Below, one piece after another: positions 50,787 through 59,498 of a stretch of 64,000 nucleotides of DNA. Within the stretch, counting starts at the first letter, position 1. Every line of letters starts with the position of its first letter. The notes under the pieces were generated by a model. It made no database searches. It was not told where the DNA came from and worked only from the letters and a program-made list of their open reading frames with translations. The position numbers and the translations under genes are program-made. The DNA is from Ensifer adhaerens (GTDB lineage Bacteria > Pseudomonadota > Alphaproteobacteria > Rhizobiales > Rhizobiaceae). The DNA lies in the NCBI RefSeq assembly GCF_000697965.2, contig NZ_CP015880.1:2170001-2234000 (forward strand), given 5' to 3'.

Positions 50787-51422
50787 CTAGCGTTTGGTCA
50801 TCGCGGCGGTGATTGCCTGAACGTCGGTCATGATCGCATCGCCCATGAAGGCGATGTTTTCCATCGCGCGCTCACCGGCCTCGTGATGCCCTGCCCCGCA
50901 GGCGTCACGCACGACGACGGGCACCAGGCCGAGATCGGTCGCATGGCGCACGGTCGGGTCGATGCCGATTTCCGTGGCGATACCGCAGATGGCGAAGGAA
51001 GTAAGCCCGAGGTCGCGCAGGATCATGGCGAGCGGCGTGCCCTCGAAGGCGGAAAACGTGATCTTGTCGAGGATCGCCTCGTCGTCACGGGGCGCAAGTT
51101 CGGGCACCAGCTCGGAGCCCGGCGTGCCGCGCAGAAACCAGGGGTGCACCGCATCCGGATCGTCTGTCCGCTGCCAGGCCATCGCCTGGCGTAGCTGGAA
51201 GGCGCCCATCAGCGGCCTCGGCATCGACAGATGCCGGAGAAAGATCACCGGAAACCCGCCGGCCCGCGCAGCGTCCAGCACCTTCAGCACCTTGGAAAGC
51301 ACCGCCGGGCCGTTCTTGACCTGATTGGTAATCCCCACCTGCATGTCGTAGACGATGAGCGCCATCCGCTCCGGCCGGCAGAAATCCTCAAGCGTCTTTC
51401 CGATTTCCAGTTTCGCGGCCAT
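50787..51422 (-). CDS. Isochorismatase-like hydrolase lacking the catalytic Cys
   Basis: 211 residues of the cysteine-hydrolase/isochorismatase fold. Asp in MALIVYDMQVGI and Lys in AILDKITFSAF are present. Where nicotinamidases and other cysteine hydrolases have G-x-x-T-x-x-C-V, this protein has CGIATEIGIDPTVRHATDLG, with Gly at the nucleophile position, as in isochorismatases proper (EntB, PhzD). Chemistry by general acid rather than Cys is therefore likely, but the substrate is unknown. The ATG at 51422 has GGAGGA upstream; the longer frame adds an unlikely N-terminus. Confidence 0.88.
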   Translation of the reverse strand: MAAKLEIGKTLEDFCRPERMALIVYDMQVGITNQVKNGPAVLSKVLKVLDAARAGGFPVIFLRHLSMPRPLMGAFQLRQAMAWQRTDDPDAVHPWFLRGTPGSELVPELAPRDDEAILDKITFSAFEGTPLAMILRDLGLTSFAICGIATEIGIDPTVRHATDLGLVPVVVRDACGAGHHEAGERAMENIAFMGDAIMTDVQAITAAMTKR

Positions 51423-51592
51423 GACATCTCCTCCGGGCTCCTCCTCTGGCGCCCCTCTCCCGGCAACATCGCGCGCCGGGAATGTGGCGCGGGAGAAGGA
51501 GGCTTGCAAGACGGTTTCGGCCGCCTCGCGCAACTATTCGGATGCCTGGCGGAAATCGCGGCAACCGGAGCCCGGCTTGCCCGGAACATGGA

Positions 51593-52264
51593 TCAATCGC
51601 GCTCGTTGCGCAGCCGCGCCTTCTCCATCAGCGCCAGCACCTCTTCGTCCGCCGTCTGTTCGAAATTGCGGTAGTACAGGCCGACGGCACGGAACGCGAA
51701 GGGCGTGGCGAGGCAGACGATGCGATCGACCTGGCTGCGCAGTTCGGTAAGTTCGCTTTTCGGCGCTACCGGAACGGCAAGCACGAGGCGCCCCACCCCC
51801 ATTCGCCGCAGCGCCTTGATCGCCGCCCGCACGGTGCCGCCGGTGGCGATACCGTCGTCGACGAGGATTACATCACGGGCTCGGGACGACGCCGGCGCGC
51901 GGTCGCCGAAATAGAGCGTGCGGCGGCGCAGGATCTCGGCGCGCTGGCGCTCCGTTTCGGCCTCCAGATAGCCTTTCGGCGGACGGACCAGCCGGATCGC
52001 CCGACGGTTGAGCACCAGTTCCGGCTCCTCGCCATCGACCAGAGCGCCCAGACCGAATTCCTCATGCCCAGGCGCGCCGATCTTGCGCACGATCAGGATT
52101 TCCAGCGGCGCCGCAATATGGACGGCGATTTCATAGGCGACCGGAACGCCTCCGCGCGGCAGCGCCATGACGAGCGGATCGTCAAGCCCCTCGTCTTCGA
52201 CCGCGCGCGCCAGCTGGCGCCCGGCATCCGCCCTGTCCTCGAAGAGCCACGTTGCCGTGAACAT
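51593..52264 (-). CDS. Phosphoribosyltransferase-domain protein
   Basis: 223 residues. FEDRADAGRQLARAVEDEGLDDPLVMALPRGGVPVAYEIA is the usual opening of this stand-alone family, and the PRPP-binding loop is DVILVDDGIATGGTVRAAIKAL. A hood region (EFGLGALVDGEEPELVLN) follows the N-terminal core. Proteins of this type are annotated as phosphoribosyltransferases without known base. The start at 52264 has a weak GGGAGAGG site. A transcript with the isochorismatase-like gene is possible; 170 bases separate them. Confidence 0.87.
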   Translation of the reverse strand: MFTATWLFEDRADAGRQLARAVEDEGLDDPLVMALPRGGVPVAYEIAVHIAAPLEILIVRKIGAPGHEEFGLGALVDGEEPELVLNRRAIRLVRPPKGYLEAETERQRAEILRRRTLYFGDRAPASSRARDVILVDDGIATGGTVRAAIKALRRMGVGRLVLAVPVAPKSELTELRSQVDRIVCLATPFAFRAVGLYYRNFEQTADEEVLALMEKARLRNERD

Positions 52265-52597
52265 GTCGCCTCTCCCGGTTCGTCCTCCTGCGTGAGTATC
52301 GGGCCCTGAAAACAAGGGGCGCGCATGCCTGGCCCGAGGCTCGGATCGCGCTGCCCGAAGGGCCTCACCCCGGGGCTGCGGGCGGTACCGTTCATGCACG
52401 CCTCTTCGCCTGCCGGCGTGCCGCCCCACGGTTGATCGGGCGCCGCTGTGAACAACCGTGCCAATCCCGACCAATCGCTAAAATTGCAACGGATTTCGCC
52501 GGGTTTCGTTAAGGCGCCATCGCTACCAATTGGCGTCACATATCTGGCTGAGACGCAAGCCGCCTTTGTTGATTTTAGCACGACAGGCCGTTTCGAA

Positions 52598-53842
52598 ATG
52601 AGCTTTCTCCCTGCCATATCGATCATCGCTCTTCTGGCGATGCTCCCGGTGCTGATTTCCCTGCGGGCCTCCATGGTCGAGGGGGGCACGGATTTTGCAG
52701 CCGCCTGCGCCATCGCAGCGGCGGCAACGCTGTTTCTGATGCTGTCCGAGATCCCGGCGCTGCGGCCGTTGTCGCTGATCGGCATCGTCTTTCTCATTGG
52801 CGCCTGTCTTTTCGTGCTCTCGGGCTTTCACCGGGCGCTCGGCGTCCTCCGGCCGATGTCGACGCCGCTGGTCGCTGCCGCCTCGATTTCGGCCGTGGTG
52901 GTGCTGATTGCCGCCTTCGGCCCGCACAGCGCGACATTGCACGCACTGTCGGCCGTCGGCATCGCCGCCGCCTTCGTGCTGATCATCGCCGTCTGTTCGC
53001 AGCACCGGCGCGCAGCGCCCGGGCCGATCGAGCGCCTCTGCGTCATCGGCTGCGCCGCCATCGGCTGTTCCGCCCTGATTGCGGTCACGATTTTCTCGCC
53101 GATCGCCCACGGGACCGCCGAAACCCCGCTTGCGTCGGCCAGCTGGGACTTCGCCTGCGTCGTGCTTAGATATTTCTACCTGCCTGTGCTGTTCCTCGGC
53201 GTGATCCTGATGATCCAGAACCGGGTGATCACCGACCTCAAGAGCGCCATTGCCCGCGATGAGTTGACGGGCGCCCTGTCGCGCCGCGCGCTGCTCGACC
53301 TCGGACAGCGGGCGCTGGCAGTGGGTTTTGCGCGCCAGAGACCCGTCACCTTCCTGCTGCTCGATCTCGATTATTTCAAGCAGATCAACGACCGCTACGG
53401 CCATGCGGTCGGCGACACGGCGCTCGGCCACTTCGCCGGCACGGTCGCCGCCTGTCTCAGCGGGCGCGGCACGCTCGGGCGCATCGGCGGCGAAGAGTTC
53501 GGCATCGTCCTGCCCAATCACTCGGAAGATGCCGCCTTTGCGGTGGCCGAGGAGATCGGCCGCACGGTGCGCGATACGCCGATCGGCCGCTTCGACCGCC
53601 CGATCCGGCTGACAGTGAGCATTGGCCTTGCCGAGGCCGAGCCCGGCGATACTATCAGCGACATCATGATCCGCGCCGACATGGCGCTCTACGACGCCAA
53701 AGCCGACGGCCGCGACCGCTGCACCATCGCCGGCCGCTTCCAGACCGAGGCCAGCGCACGGGCTCTTGCCGCCGCCGCCGCGCAAATGCGCGCTGCCGAC
53801 CACCGAAACCTCGAGCCGCAGCTTCTTCGCGGCACCGGTTGA
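52598..53842 (+). CDS. Membrane diguanylate cyclase (GGDEF)
   Basis: 414 residues: about seven to eight N-terminal helices (SFLPAISIIALLAMLPVLISL ... YFYLPVLFLGVILMIQ), then a GGDEF domain from DLKSAIARDELTGALSRRALLDL. FLLLDLDYFKQINDRYGHAVGDTALGHF carries the metal Asp residues and the active loop is RIGGEEFGIVLP. It makes c-di-GMP from GTP. The inhibitory I-site (R-x-x-D five residues before GGEEF) reads S-G-R-G, so product inhibition is probably absent. The ATG at 52598 is favoured over a GTG at 52448, though its ribosome site is weak. Confidence 0.9.
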   Translation: MSFLPAISIIALLAMLPVLISLRASMVEGGTDFAAACAIAAAATLFLMLSEIPALRPLSLIGIVFLIGACLFVLSGFHRALGVLRPMSTPLVAAASISAVVVLIAAFGPHSATLHALSAVGIAAAFVLIIAVCSQHRRAAPGPIERLCVIGCAAIGCSALIAVTIFSPIAHGTAETPLASASWDFACVVLRYFYLPVLFLGVILMIQNRVITDLKSAIARDELTGALSRRALLDLGQRALAVGFARQRPVTFLLLDLDYFKQINDRYGHAVGDTALGHFAGTVAACLSGRGTLGRIGGEEFGIVLPNHSEDAAFAVAEEIGRTVRDTPIGRFDRPIRLTVSIGLAEAEPGDTISDIMIRADMALYDAKADGRDRCTIAGRFQTEASARALAAAAAQMRAADHRNLEPQLLRGTG

Positions 53843-53995
53843 GCCGGCACGCCTTGTAAAGCCAATTCCCGAACCTATGTGAACCTGGCTGCCCGAGCGC
53901 ATGCCTTCCCGGGGATTGCCTCGGCAAAAACATGCGTCAATTCAAAATGCTACGGCGACCTTGCGTGAGACGTCAGGCGCTGCAGGAGGACATCC

Positions 53996-54490
53996 ATGTC
54001 GCGTTCGCTTCGTGCGCTCTTTTTTGCCGGCCTTGCCATAGCCGCCACAGCCCTGCCCGCTCGCGCCGAAACAGTCGGCGAAGTCGGGGTCGACTGGCTC
54101 GGCAACGACATCATGATCGATGCCGTGAGCGACCCGAAGATCAAGGGTGTGACCTGCCACGTGACCTATTTCGACCGCAGCGTCATCGACCGGCTGAAGA
54201 ACGGCAACTGGTTCGAGGATCCGTCGAACAATTCGATCGCCTGCCGGCAGACCGGCCCGATCGAAATCGGCGACATCGATCTTTCCAAGGAAGGCGAGGA
54301 AGTGTTTCGCGCCGGCTTGTCGCTCGTCTGGAAGAACCTGCTCGTCACACGGATCTACGACCGAAGGAACGATACGCTGATCTATCTGGCGCATTCGCGC
54401 GAATTGACGGATGGCTCTGCCAAGATGTCGATCACCACCATTCCGCTCTACGGCCAGACGGTCAATTGGCAGAACGGCAAGCCGCAGTAG
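53996..54490 (+). CDS. creA: CreA family exported protein
   Basis: 164 residues: signal peptide (LRALFFAGLAIAATALPARA), then the CreA domain ETVGEVGVDWLGNDIMIDAVSDPKIKGVTCHVTYFDRS...EDPSNNSIACRQTGPI. This spelling, with two Cys that probably form a disulfide, matches the family throughout. CreA is a periplasmic protein of unknown function. GGAGGA precedes the ATG. A hairpin follows 52 bases after the stop. Confidence 0.93.
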   Translation: MSRSLRALFFAGLAIAATALPARAETVGEVGVDWLGNDIMIDAVSDPKIKGVTCHVTYFDRSVIDRLKNGNWFEDPSNNSIACRQTGPIEIGDIDLSKEGEEVFRAGLSLVWKNLLVTRIYDRRNDTLIYLAHSRELTDGSAKMSITTIPLYGQTVNWQNGKPQ

Positions 54491-54542
54491 GAGCGGTCCC
54501 TGCCGCCGGTATCGGCGTGCAAGGCGATCGGTCAAAGGTTGA

Positions 54543-54568
54543 AAGCGCCCGCCGCTTTGCGGGCGCTT
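54543..54568 (+). terminator. Hairpin after creA
   Basis: AAGCGCCCGC-CGCTTT-GCGGGCGCTT, a perfect 10-bp stem followed by CCGAAACC. It is a plausible end of the creA transcript, with no full T run. Confidence 0.5.
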
Positions 54569-54734
54569 CCGAAACCTCTTCGGTGCGAAACAGGGAGAAG
54601 TCTGGGAGCAACCCGTTCCGCTTTTGTAAGCACCTGACGTTCCGTGCGTTCACACGAACCTACGTGAACTCCCTGGCGCATTCATGCCAAATCGAATTTC
54701 CGCTTTCAACGTTTCCACTTCACCGCGGGATGAT

Positions 54735-55043
54735 CTAGTAGGCCGTCGGCGGAACGATGCCCTGGTAGTAGTCGCCATCACCGCCCTGGTATCCGCCATA
54801 GGGGTTGCGATCACGGTAGACCGGCGTCGGCGCCGGCGCCGACATTCTGTTGATGCTGCCCGTCGACATCGTGTCAACCGAAGCGCTCGGCCGCTTCATT
54901 GGCGTCATCATCTTGTGTGTGTTCTGCGTTCCGGGAGGATTGTTGACGTCGATGCCCTGGTAATAGCTGTCGGCCAAGGCCGGTCCGGCGATGACCATCG
55001 TAACGGAGAGCACGGCGGCGAGTTTCCTGAGAGAGATTGTCAT
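54735..55043 (-). CDS. Small exported protein with YYQGI repeats
   Basis: 102 residues from the ATG at 55043 (AGGAG upstream). A signal peptide (LRKLAAVLSVTMVIAGPALA) is followed by SYYQGIDVNNPPGTQNTHKMM, a Met/Ser/Thr-rich middle and a C-terminus RDRNPYGGYQGGDGDYYQGI. The element YYQGI with flanking Asp occurs near both ends. Low-complexity, probably disordered in the periplasm. I do not know the family; similar small proteins occur in rhizobia. Confidence 0.75.
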   Translation of the reverse strand: MTISLRKLAAVLSVTMVIAGPALADSYYQGIDVNNPPGTQNTHKMMTPMKRPSASVDTMSTGSINRMSAPAPTPVYRDRNPYGGYQGGDGDYYQGIVPPTAY

Positions 55044-55250
55044 AGGTTCAACTCCTGTTGACGGGACCAGGCACCCGGCCTCCGTTCGGGCACCCGGCAA
55101 CACCGGTAAAGTAGTACAAGTAACCCGCCCAGCCACTTGACGTTTTGTCACAATGGCATCGCCCAAGCGTGAAGTTCATTGCCGAAGTTTAACTTGACCG
55201 TATCGTTCCAGTACGTGCGGAAACGGTCTGAAAACACGCCGAAACGCAAG

Positions 55251-55281
55251 AAAGCCCCGGCGCCGATGCACCGGGGCTTTC
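55251..55281. terminator. Bidirectional terminator downstream of cheW
   Basis: GCCCCGG-CGCCGATGCA-CCGGGGC flanked by AAA and TTT on both sides, so each strand ends in GGGGCTTTC. It lies 23 bases past the cheW stop. Confidence 0.65.
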
Positions 55282-55303
55282 TCAGATAAGGAACAAGCTT
55301 GCG

Positions 55304-55768
55304 TCAGGCGGCCTGGGCCAACTCGTCCGCAATGACGGTATCGAGGTTGAGGAAGCAGACCATGGTCTTTTCCAAAGCGACGATGCCGCGGCAGAAGGCG
55401 CGCTGCGCTTCCGGGATGATCTCCGGCGCCGGCTGCAGCGCCTCGCTCTTGATCGTCATCATGTCCGAGACCTGCTCGACCAGGAGGCCAACGAGCTTGC
55501 CGGCGATGTCGGTGACGATGATCGCCGAGCGCTCGGACGGCTCGGTCATCTTCATGCCGAGGCGGGCCGCCATGTCGATGACCGGGATCACCGCGCCGCG
55601 CAGGTTGATGAGGCCGAGCACGTAGGGCGGCGTATGCGGCATCGGCGTTACCGGCGCCCAGCCGCGGATTTCGCGGATCGCCATGATATCGATGCAGAAT
55701 TCCTGGTCGCCGAGGTGGAACGACACGATTTCGAGATAGGCGCCGGACTGCTTGATTGCGTTGCTCAT
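55304..55768 (-). CDS. cheW: CheW chemotaxis coupling protein
   Basis: 154 residues. YLEIVSFHLGDQEFCIDIMAIREIRGWAPVTPMPHTPPYVLGLINLRGAVIPVIDMAARLGM is the CheW fold, with N-L-R-G-x-V-I-P-V-I-D as its hallmark, and VGLLVEQVSDMMTI the second half. It bridges receptors to CheA. It starts 2 bases after the mcp stop in one operon. No CheA, CheY, CheR or CheB gene is in the window. Confidence 0.95.
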   Translation of the reverse strand: MSNAIKQSGAYLEIVSFHLGDQEFCIDIMAIREIRGWAPVTPMPHTPPYVLGLINLRGAVIPVIDMAARLGMKMTEPSERSAIIVTDIAGKLVGLLVEQVSDMMTIKSEALQPAPEIIPEAQRAFCRGIVALEKTMVCFLNLDTVIADELAQAA

Positions 55769-55770
55769 GT

Positions 55771-57876
55771 TCAGAATTCTTCCCAGTTTTCACCGGAGGC
55801 CGTCGTCGACGGCACCGAGCCCGGTTTGTTGCCGAATGCGCCCGCAAGCTTGCCCATCAGGGCCTTGGCGGGAGATGGAGTTGGAAACGAGGCCATTTTG
55901 GCAGCGCCGATCTTGCGCAGCGGCACCGCTTCGCTGGTGCCCTTGGCTGCCGGCCGCTGAACGGCTGAAACCGAAGGTGTTTTCGTCTGCACCGGCGCAG
56001 CGGTCCTCGCCGCGGGCGTCACAGGCGCCGGCGCCGCCGTCGGCATGGCGCGCTGCATCGTGTGCCCTTCGCGGAATTGGCCGACGAGGTCCGTCAGGCG
56101 TTCGGCGTCCTGCGCCAGCGTGTGGCTGGAGGCATTGGTCTGCTCGACCATGGCGGCGTTCTGCTGCGTCATCTGGTCGAGTTGGCCGACGGCCGTGCTG
56201 ATCTCGTTGAGACCCGTCGACTGTTCGCGCGCCGCCATCACGATCGCGGTCATCAGTTCGTTGATGCGCGCGACATCAGTGCCGATCCGCCCGAGCGCCT
56301 CGCCGGTCGCCTGCACCAGCTTGACGCCGGTGCCGACCTCGCTGCCGGAGCGGCTGACGAGCGCCTTGATGTCCTTGGCGGCACCGGCGGCGCGCTGCGC
56401 CAGCTCGCGCACTTCCTGCGCCACGACCGCAAAGCCCTTGCCGGCTTCGCCCGCGCGCGCCGCCTCGACGCCGGCATTGAGCGCCAGAAGGTTGGTCTGG
56501 AAGGCAATCTCGTCGATGACGTTGATGATCTTGCCGATTTCGTTCGAGGCACCCTCGATGCGGGCCATGGCGGCGATCGCCTGGCCGACGATGCGGCCGG
56601 ACTCCTCGGCATTGGTGCGGGTCTGGTCGACCATCTGGCTCGCCTCTTCGGCGCGCTGGGTCGCGGTGCGGACCGTCACGGTGATTTCGTCGAGGGCTGC
56701 CGAGGTCTGCTCCAGCGAAGCGGCCTGCCGCTCGGTGCGGCGCGCCAGGTCGTCGGCCGCCGTGCGCATCTGCCGCCCGTTGGATTCGATCGAAAGCGCA
56801 TTGTCCTTAACGCTCGAAAGCACCACGCGCAGCCGCTCGACCGTCTGGTTGAAGTTCTGCCGGAGCTGGTCGAGATTGCCGTCGAACGGTCGGTCGATGG
56901 CAACGGCAAGGTCACCCTCGGCAAGCTGGGTCAGCGCGCGGCCGAGATTGTCGATCGCCGCCTGGATACGGCGCACCGCCTCCTCGCGCTCCTGCTGCTG
57001 CTGTTCGCGTTCCTTCTCGATCTCGCGGCGGCTGTGGGCAGCACTCTGTTCGAGAGACTGCTTTTCGATCGCCGACAGGCGGAAGAGGTCGACGGAGCGC
57101 GCCATGGCGCCGATTTCGTCGCCGCGGTCGAGCGCTTCCAGCTTGGTCGAAAGTTCGCCCTTCTGGATCCGCTGCATGCCATCGCGCAGGGAGAGAATGC
57201 CGCGCCTGAGCGTGCTGCCATGGAACCAGAGCAGATAAAGCAGCGTCGCCATGGCGATGAGGCCGGAGGCGAGCTGAAGCTGGAACGCCTCGTCGGAGGT
57301 GGCGCGCGCCTCGGCAACGCGCGTCTGAACCAGCGTCGCTGCCGCTTCGGAGAGGCTGGCGAGCGCCGTGGCGACCCGTTCGCCGGCACCGTCGATCGCG
57401 TCGTCGATCTTGCCGAAGTCGTCAGCCGAAGCCTTGCCTTCGATCAGTGCCTTCAGGTCCGTTCCGATCGCCCGGCGCAGTTCCGCCACATCGGCGTCAA
57501 AGGTCGAAAGCGCATCGCTGCCGCCAATGAGGCCGGCAAGCGCCTTGATATCGGTCGATTTCGTCTCAAGCAGTTTCAGGATCTCGGCGATGCTGGCGGC
57601 GCGCGCCGGCTGGATCGCGCCCTCCTCGCGGTCGATGATGCTGTCCATCGCATTGAGCACGAGATTGGTGGTCGCAAGCCGGACCTCGTCGACCGTGGTC
57701 AGCCCGTTCTGCGCGGCGAGCGCGCCCTGCAGGGCATCGTTCGCCTGCCGGCCCTCGTACCAGGCGACTCCGAGCACGGAGCCAAAACCGACGAAAGCGG
57801 CACCGGCAAGCGTTGCCAGCCGCTGGCTTACGGAAAGATTGCGCTTCAATGGGGAAGATGCGGCGGTCATAGACAT
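55771..57876 (-). CDS. Methyl-accepting chemotaxis protein with C-terminal NWEEF
   Basis: 701 residues. TM1 about 19-40 (LATLAGAAFVGFGSVLGVAWY), a periplasmic/helical sensor of about 160 residues, and TM2 near 200 (LASGLIAMATLLYLLWF). Next come a HAMP domain, a second HAMP-like linker (LGRALTQLAEGDLAVAIDRPF), methylation helices and the signalling tip EIAFQTNLLALNAGVEAARAGEAGKGFAVVAQEVRELAQRAA. A Pro/Ala/Thr-rich linker leads to the last five residues NWEEF, the CheR/CheB-docking pentapeptide. The ligand is unknown. It is co-transcribed with cheW. Confidence 0.95.
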   Translation of the reverse strand: MSMTAASSPLKRNLSVSQRLATLAGAAFVGFGSVLGVAWYEGRQANDALQGALAAQNGLTTVDEVRLATTNLVLNAMDSIIDREEGAIQPARAASIAEILKLLETKSTDIKALAGLIGGSDALSTFDADVAELRRAIGTDLKALIEGKASADDFGKIDDAIDGAGERVATALASLSEAAATLVQTRVAEARATSDEAFQLQLASGLIAMATLLYLLWFHGSTLRRGILSLRDGMQRIQKGELSTKLEALDRGDEIGAMARSVDLFRLSAIEKQSLEQSAAHSRREIEKEREQQQQEREEAVRRIQAAIDNLGRALTQLAEGDLAVAIDRPFDGNLDQLRQNFNQTVERLRVVLSSVKDNALSIESNGRQMRTAADDLARRTERQAASLEQTSAALDEITVTVRTATQRAEEASQMVDQTRTNAEESGRIVGQAIAAMARIEGASNEIGKIINVIDEIAFQTNLLALNAGVEAARAGEAGKGFAVVAQEVRELAQRAAGAAKDIKALVSRSGSEVGTGVKLVQATGEALGRIGTDVARINELMTAIVMAAREQSTGLNEISTAVGQLDQMTQQNAAMVEQTNASSHTLAQDAERLTDLVGQFREGHTMQRAMPTAAPAPVTPAARTAAPVQTKTPSVSAVQRPAAKGTSEAVPLRKIGAAKMASFPTPSPAKALMGKLAGAFGNKPGSVPSTTASGENWEEF

Positions 57877-58240
57877 TCCATGCTCACGGACCCGGCGCGG
57901 GCCGGATCCTCCGTTAGGATCGATGCGGAAAACCGGGCTCGATCAAACCGGATGACCTCATGTCATGTCGGAGCACAACGCTCCCCCGCGCTGGAAAAAC
58001 ACTGTCAAACAGACCTTAAACATTCGCTAAGGCGCCCCGCCGATCCCCAGGGAAAACGCCTTATTTTCGAGATCGCGCATATTTACTGCAAGCGCCGGTT
58101 TTCCCGGCATTTGAGGGCACAATCCATCAGCACGCCGGGTGCCGGTTTTGACACCGATCTCGTGACAGGCCCAGACAGACCCACGGTCCGCCGGCAGCGC
58201 GCCCGCTTCCCCTTGCCGCCCGAACTGTTATGATGATGCC
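57877..58240. other. Gene-free stretch upstream of the mcp-cheW pair
   Basis: Contains the presumed mcp promoter. Minus-strand TTGACAGTG (near 58008) is a good -35 match, but no AT-rich -10 follows at the right distance. I see nothing else that I can name. Confidence 0.35.
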
Positions 58241-58399
58241 ATGAACACGAAGACTGAGCGCTCGATCCGCCTTCCTCTCGTCGCAACCCTTGCGGCCGCG
58301 ATCGCCGTCGTGCTGCTGCTTGCCTTCCGCGGCTGGATGGAAAACGGCGCCGAGATGTTCCTGGCACTCGCCCAGTCCGGCCTTTCCTGGTGTTTTTAG
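58241..58399 (+). CDS. 52-residue single-helix membrane protein
   Basis: MNTKTERSIRLPLVATLAAA followed by a hydrophobic run to AFRGW and a C-terminal half MENGAEMFLALAQSGLSWCF. The N-terminus is charged and the helix is well defined. The composition and a position near the SCO gene are what I associate with a small conserved rhizobial protein, but this rests on recall. There is no strong ribosome site before the ATG. Confidence 0.55.
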   Translation: MNTKTERSIRLPLVATLAAAIAVVLLLAFRGWMENGAEMFLALAQSGLSWCF

Positions 58400-58421
58400 C
58401 GCGGCCACGCTTCTAAGTTTT

Positions 58422-58592
58422 GCCCCTTACCCTAACCTTCTCCCCGCTTGCGGGAAGAAGGGACGAGAGCGAGCGAAACGTCGCCGTGCGGTTCTTCTGC
58501 GGTGGGTGTTGGCGCACTGAGGCTCATTGTCGGAGCGGGAGGTGGCCGTGCGGTCCCTTCTCCCCGTCACGACGGAAGGTCGCGGCAGCGGG
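58422..58592. repeat. Two rhizobial intergenic palindromes
   Basis: CCCCTTACCCTAACC then CTTCTCCCCGC-TT-GCGGGAAGAAGG (58422-58461), and a second partial copy CCTTCTCCCCGTCACGACGG then AAGGTCGCGGCAGCGGG (58556-58592). They occupy most of the 58400-58737 gap, which holds no gene. Confidence 0.7.
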
Positions 58593-58737
58593 ATGAGTGG
58601 CAGCCACCCGACAAAATGCTCGCCCCGCTGCCACAACCTGCGGCAATTGTCCCATTTGCGCGGGGTGCGTGAAGGCGGTATCAAGGGCCAATCAACCGGA
58701 CACGGCCGTCCTCGGCCCCAACAAATCGGTAGCACGC

Positions 58738-59337
58738 ATGAAAACCATCCGCATCGTCCTTTGGGCCGCCGTCGTCGTCATGGCGGGTATCCTGGGCTGG
58801 CTGACCTATGAAATGACCCAGTCGAAACAGCAGGCCGCCTCCGGCCCCTTCGGCGTTCCCTTCACGCTGGTTGCCCAGGACGGCAAGGAAATCACCGAGA
58901 AGGCCTTCACCGGCAAGCCGACCGCGCTCTTCTTCGGCTTCACCCATTGCCCCGAGGTCTGCCCGACGACGCTGTTCGAACTGAACGGCTGGCTGGAACA
59001 GGTCGACCCCGAAGGCAACAAACTGCAGGCCTATTTCATCACCGTCGATCCCGAGCGCGACACCCCGGAAATCCTCGGCCAGTACGTCTCCAACGTCTCC
59101 AAGCGCATCACCGGCATTTCCGGTCCGGCCGACAAGGTCATGGAGATGGTCAAGGGCTTCCGCGTTTACGCCAAGAAGGTTCCGGTCGACGCCGCAAAGC
59201 CCGACGGCGACTATACCATGGACCACACCGCATCGGTGTTCCTGCTCGACGCCAACGGCAAGTTCTCTGGCACCATCGCCTATGAGGAAAACCCGGAGAC
59301 GGCGGTAAAGAAGCTGGAAAACCTGACCAAGGGCTGA
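58738..59337 (+). CDS. SCO1/SenC copper chaperone for cytochrome oxidase
   Basis: 199 residues: one N-terminal anchor (IVLWAAVVVMAGILGWLTY), then a thioredoxin-like domain with copper ligands Cys71 and Cys75 in FGFTHCPEVCPTTLFEL and His163 in DYTMDHTASVFLLD. ITVDPERDTPEIL is the SCO1 signature. It delivers copper to the CuA centre of cytochrome c oxidase on the periplasmic side. The ATG at 58738 gives the usual short N-terminus; the frame is open further upstream. A hairpin terminator follows. Confidence 0.95.
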   Translation: MKTIRIVLWAAVVVMAGILGWLTYEMTQSKQQAASGPFGVPFTLVAQDGKEITEKAFTGKPTALFFGFTHCPEVCPTTLFELNGWLEQVDPEGNKLQAYFITVDPERDTPEILGQYVSNVSKRITGISGPADKVMEMVKGFRVYAKKVPVDAAKPDGDYTMDHTASVFLLDANGKFSGTIAYEENPETAVKKLENLTKG

Positions 59338-59363
59338 GCCCTTCGATCCTGACCTGAAGATGC

Positions 59364-59387
59364 AAGCGCCGGCCCCGTCCGGCGCTT
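59364..59387 (+). terminator. Intrinsic terminator after the SCO gene
   Basis: AAGCGCCGG-CCCCGT-CCGGCGCTT followed by TGCCTTTG. It is a 9-bp perfect stem 26 bases after the stop. Confidence 0.6.
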
Positions 59388-59498
59388 TGCCTTTGTAGGG
59401 CAATCGTGATAGCGCACAGCACACGATTGCCGACGCTTGAGCGCACCCCTTTCAGGGCTTGGTGCGGGCGGCGGATTTGCCAGCCGAAGGACGGACCC

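Noticed and set aside
56062..58233. A 723-codon open frame on the plus strand opposite the receptor gene
   Set aside because: Shadow frame; the receptor on the minus strand is full length with TM, HAMP and signalling motifs.
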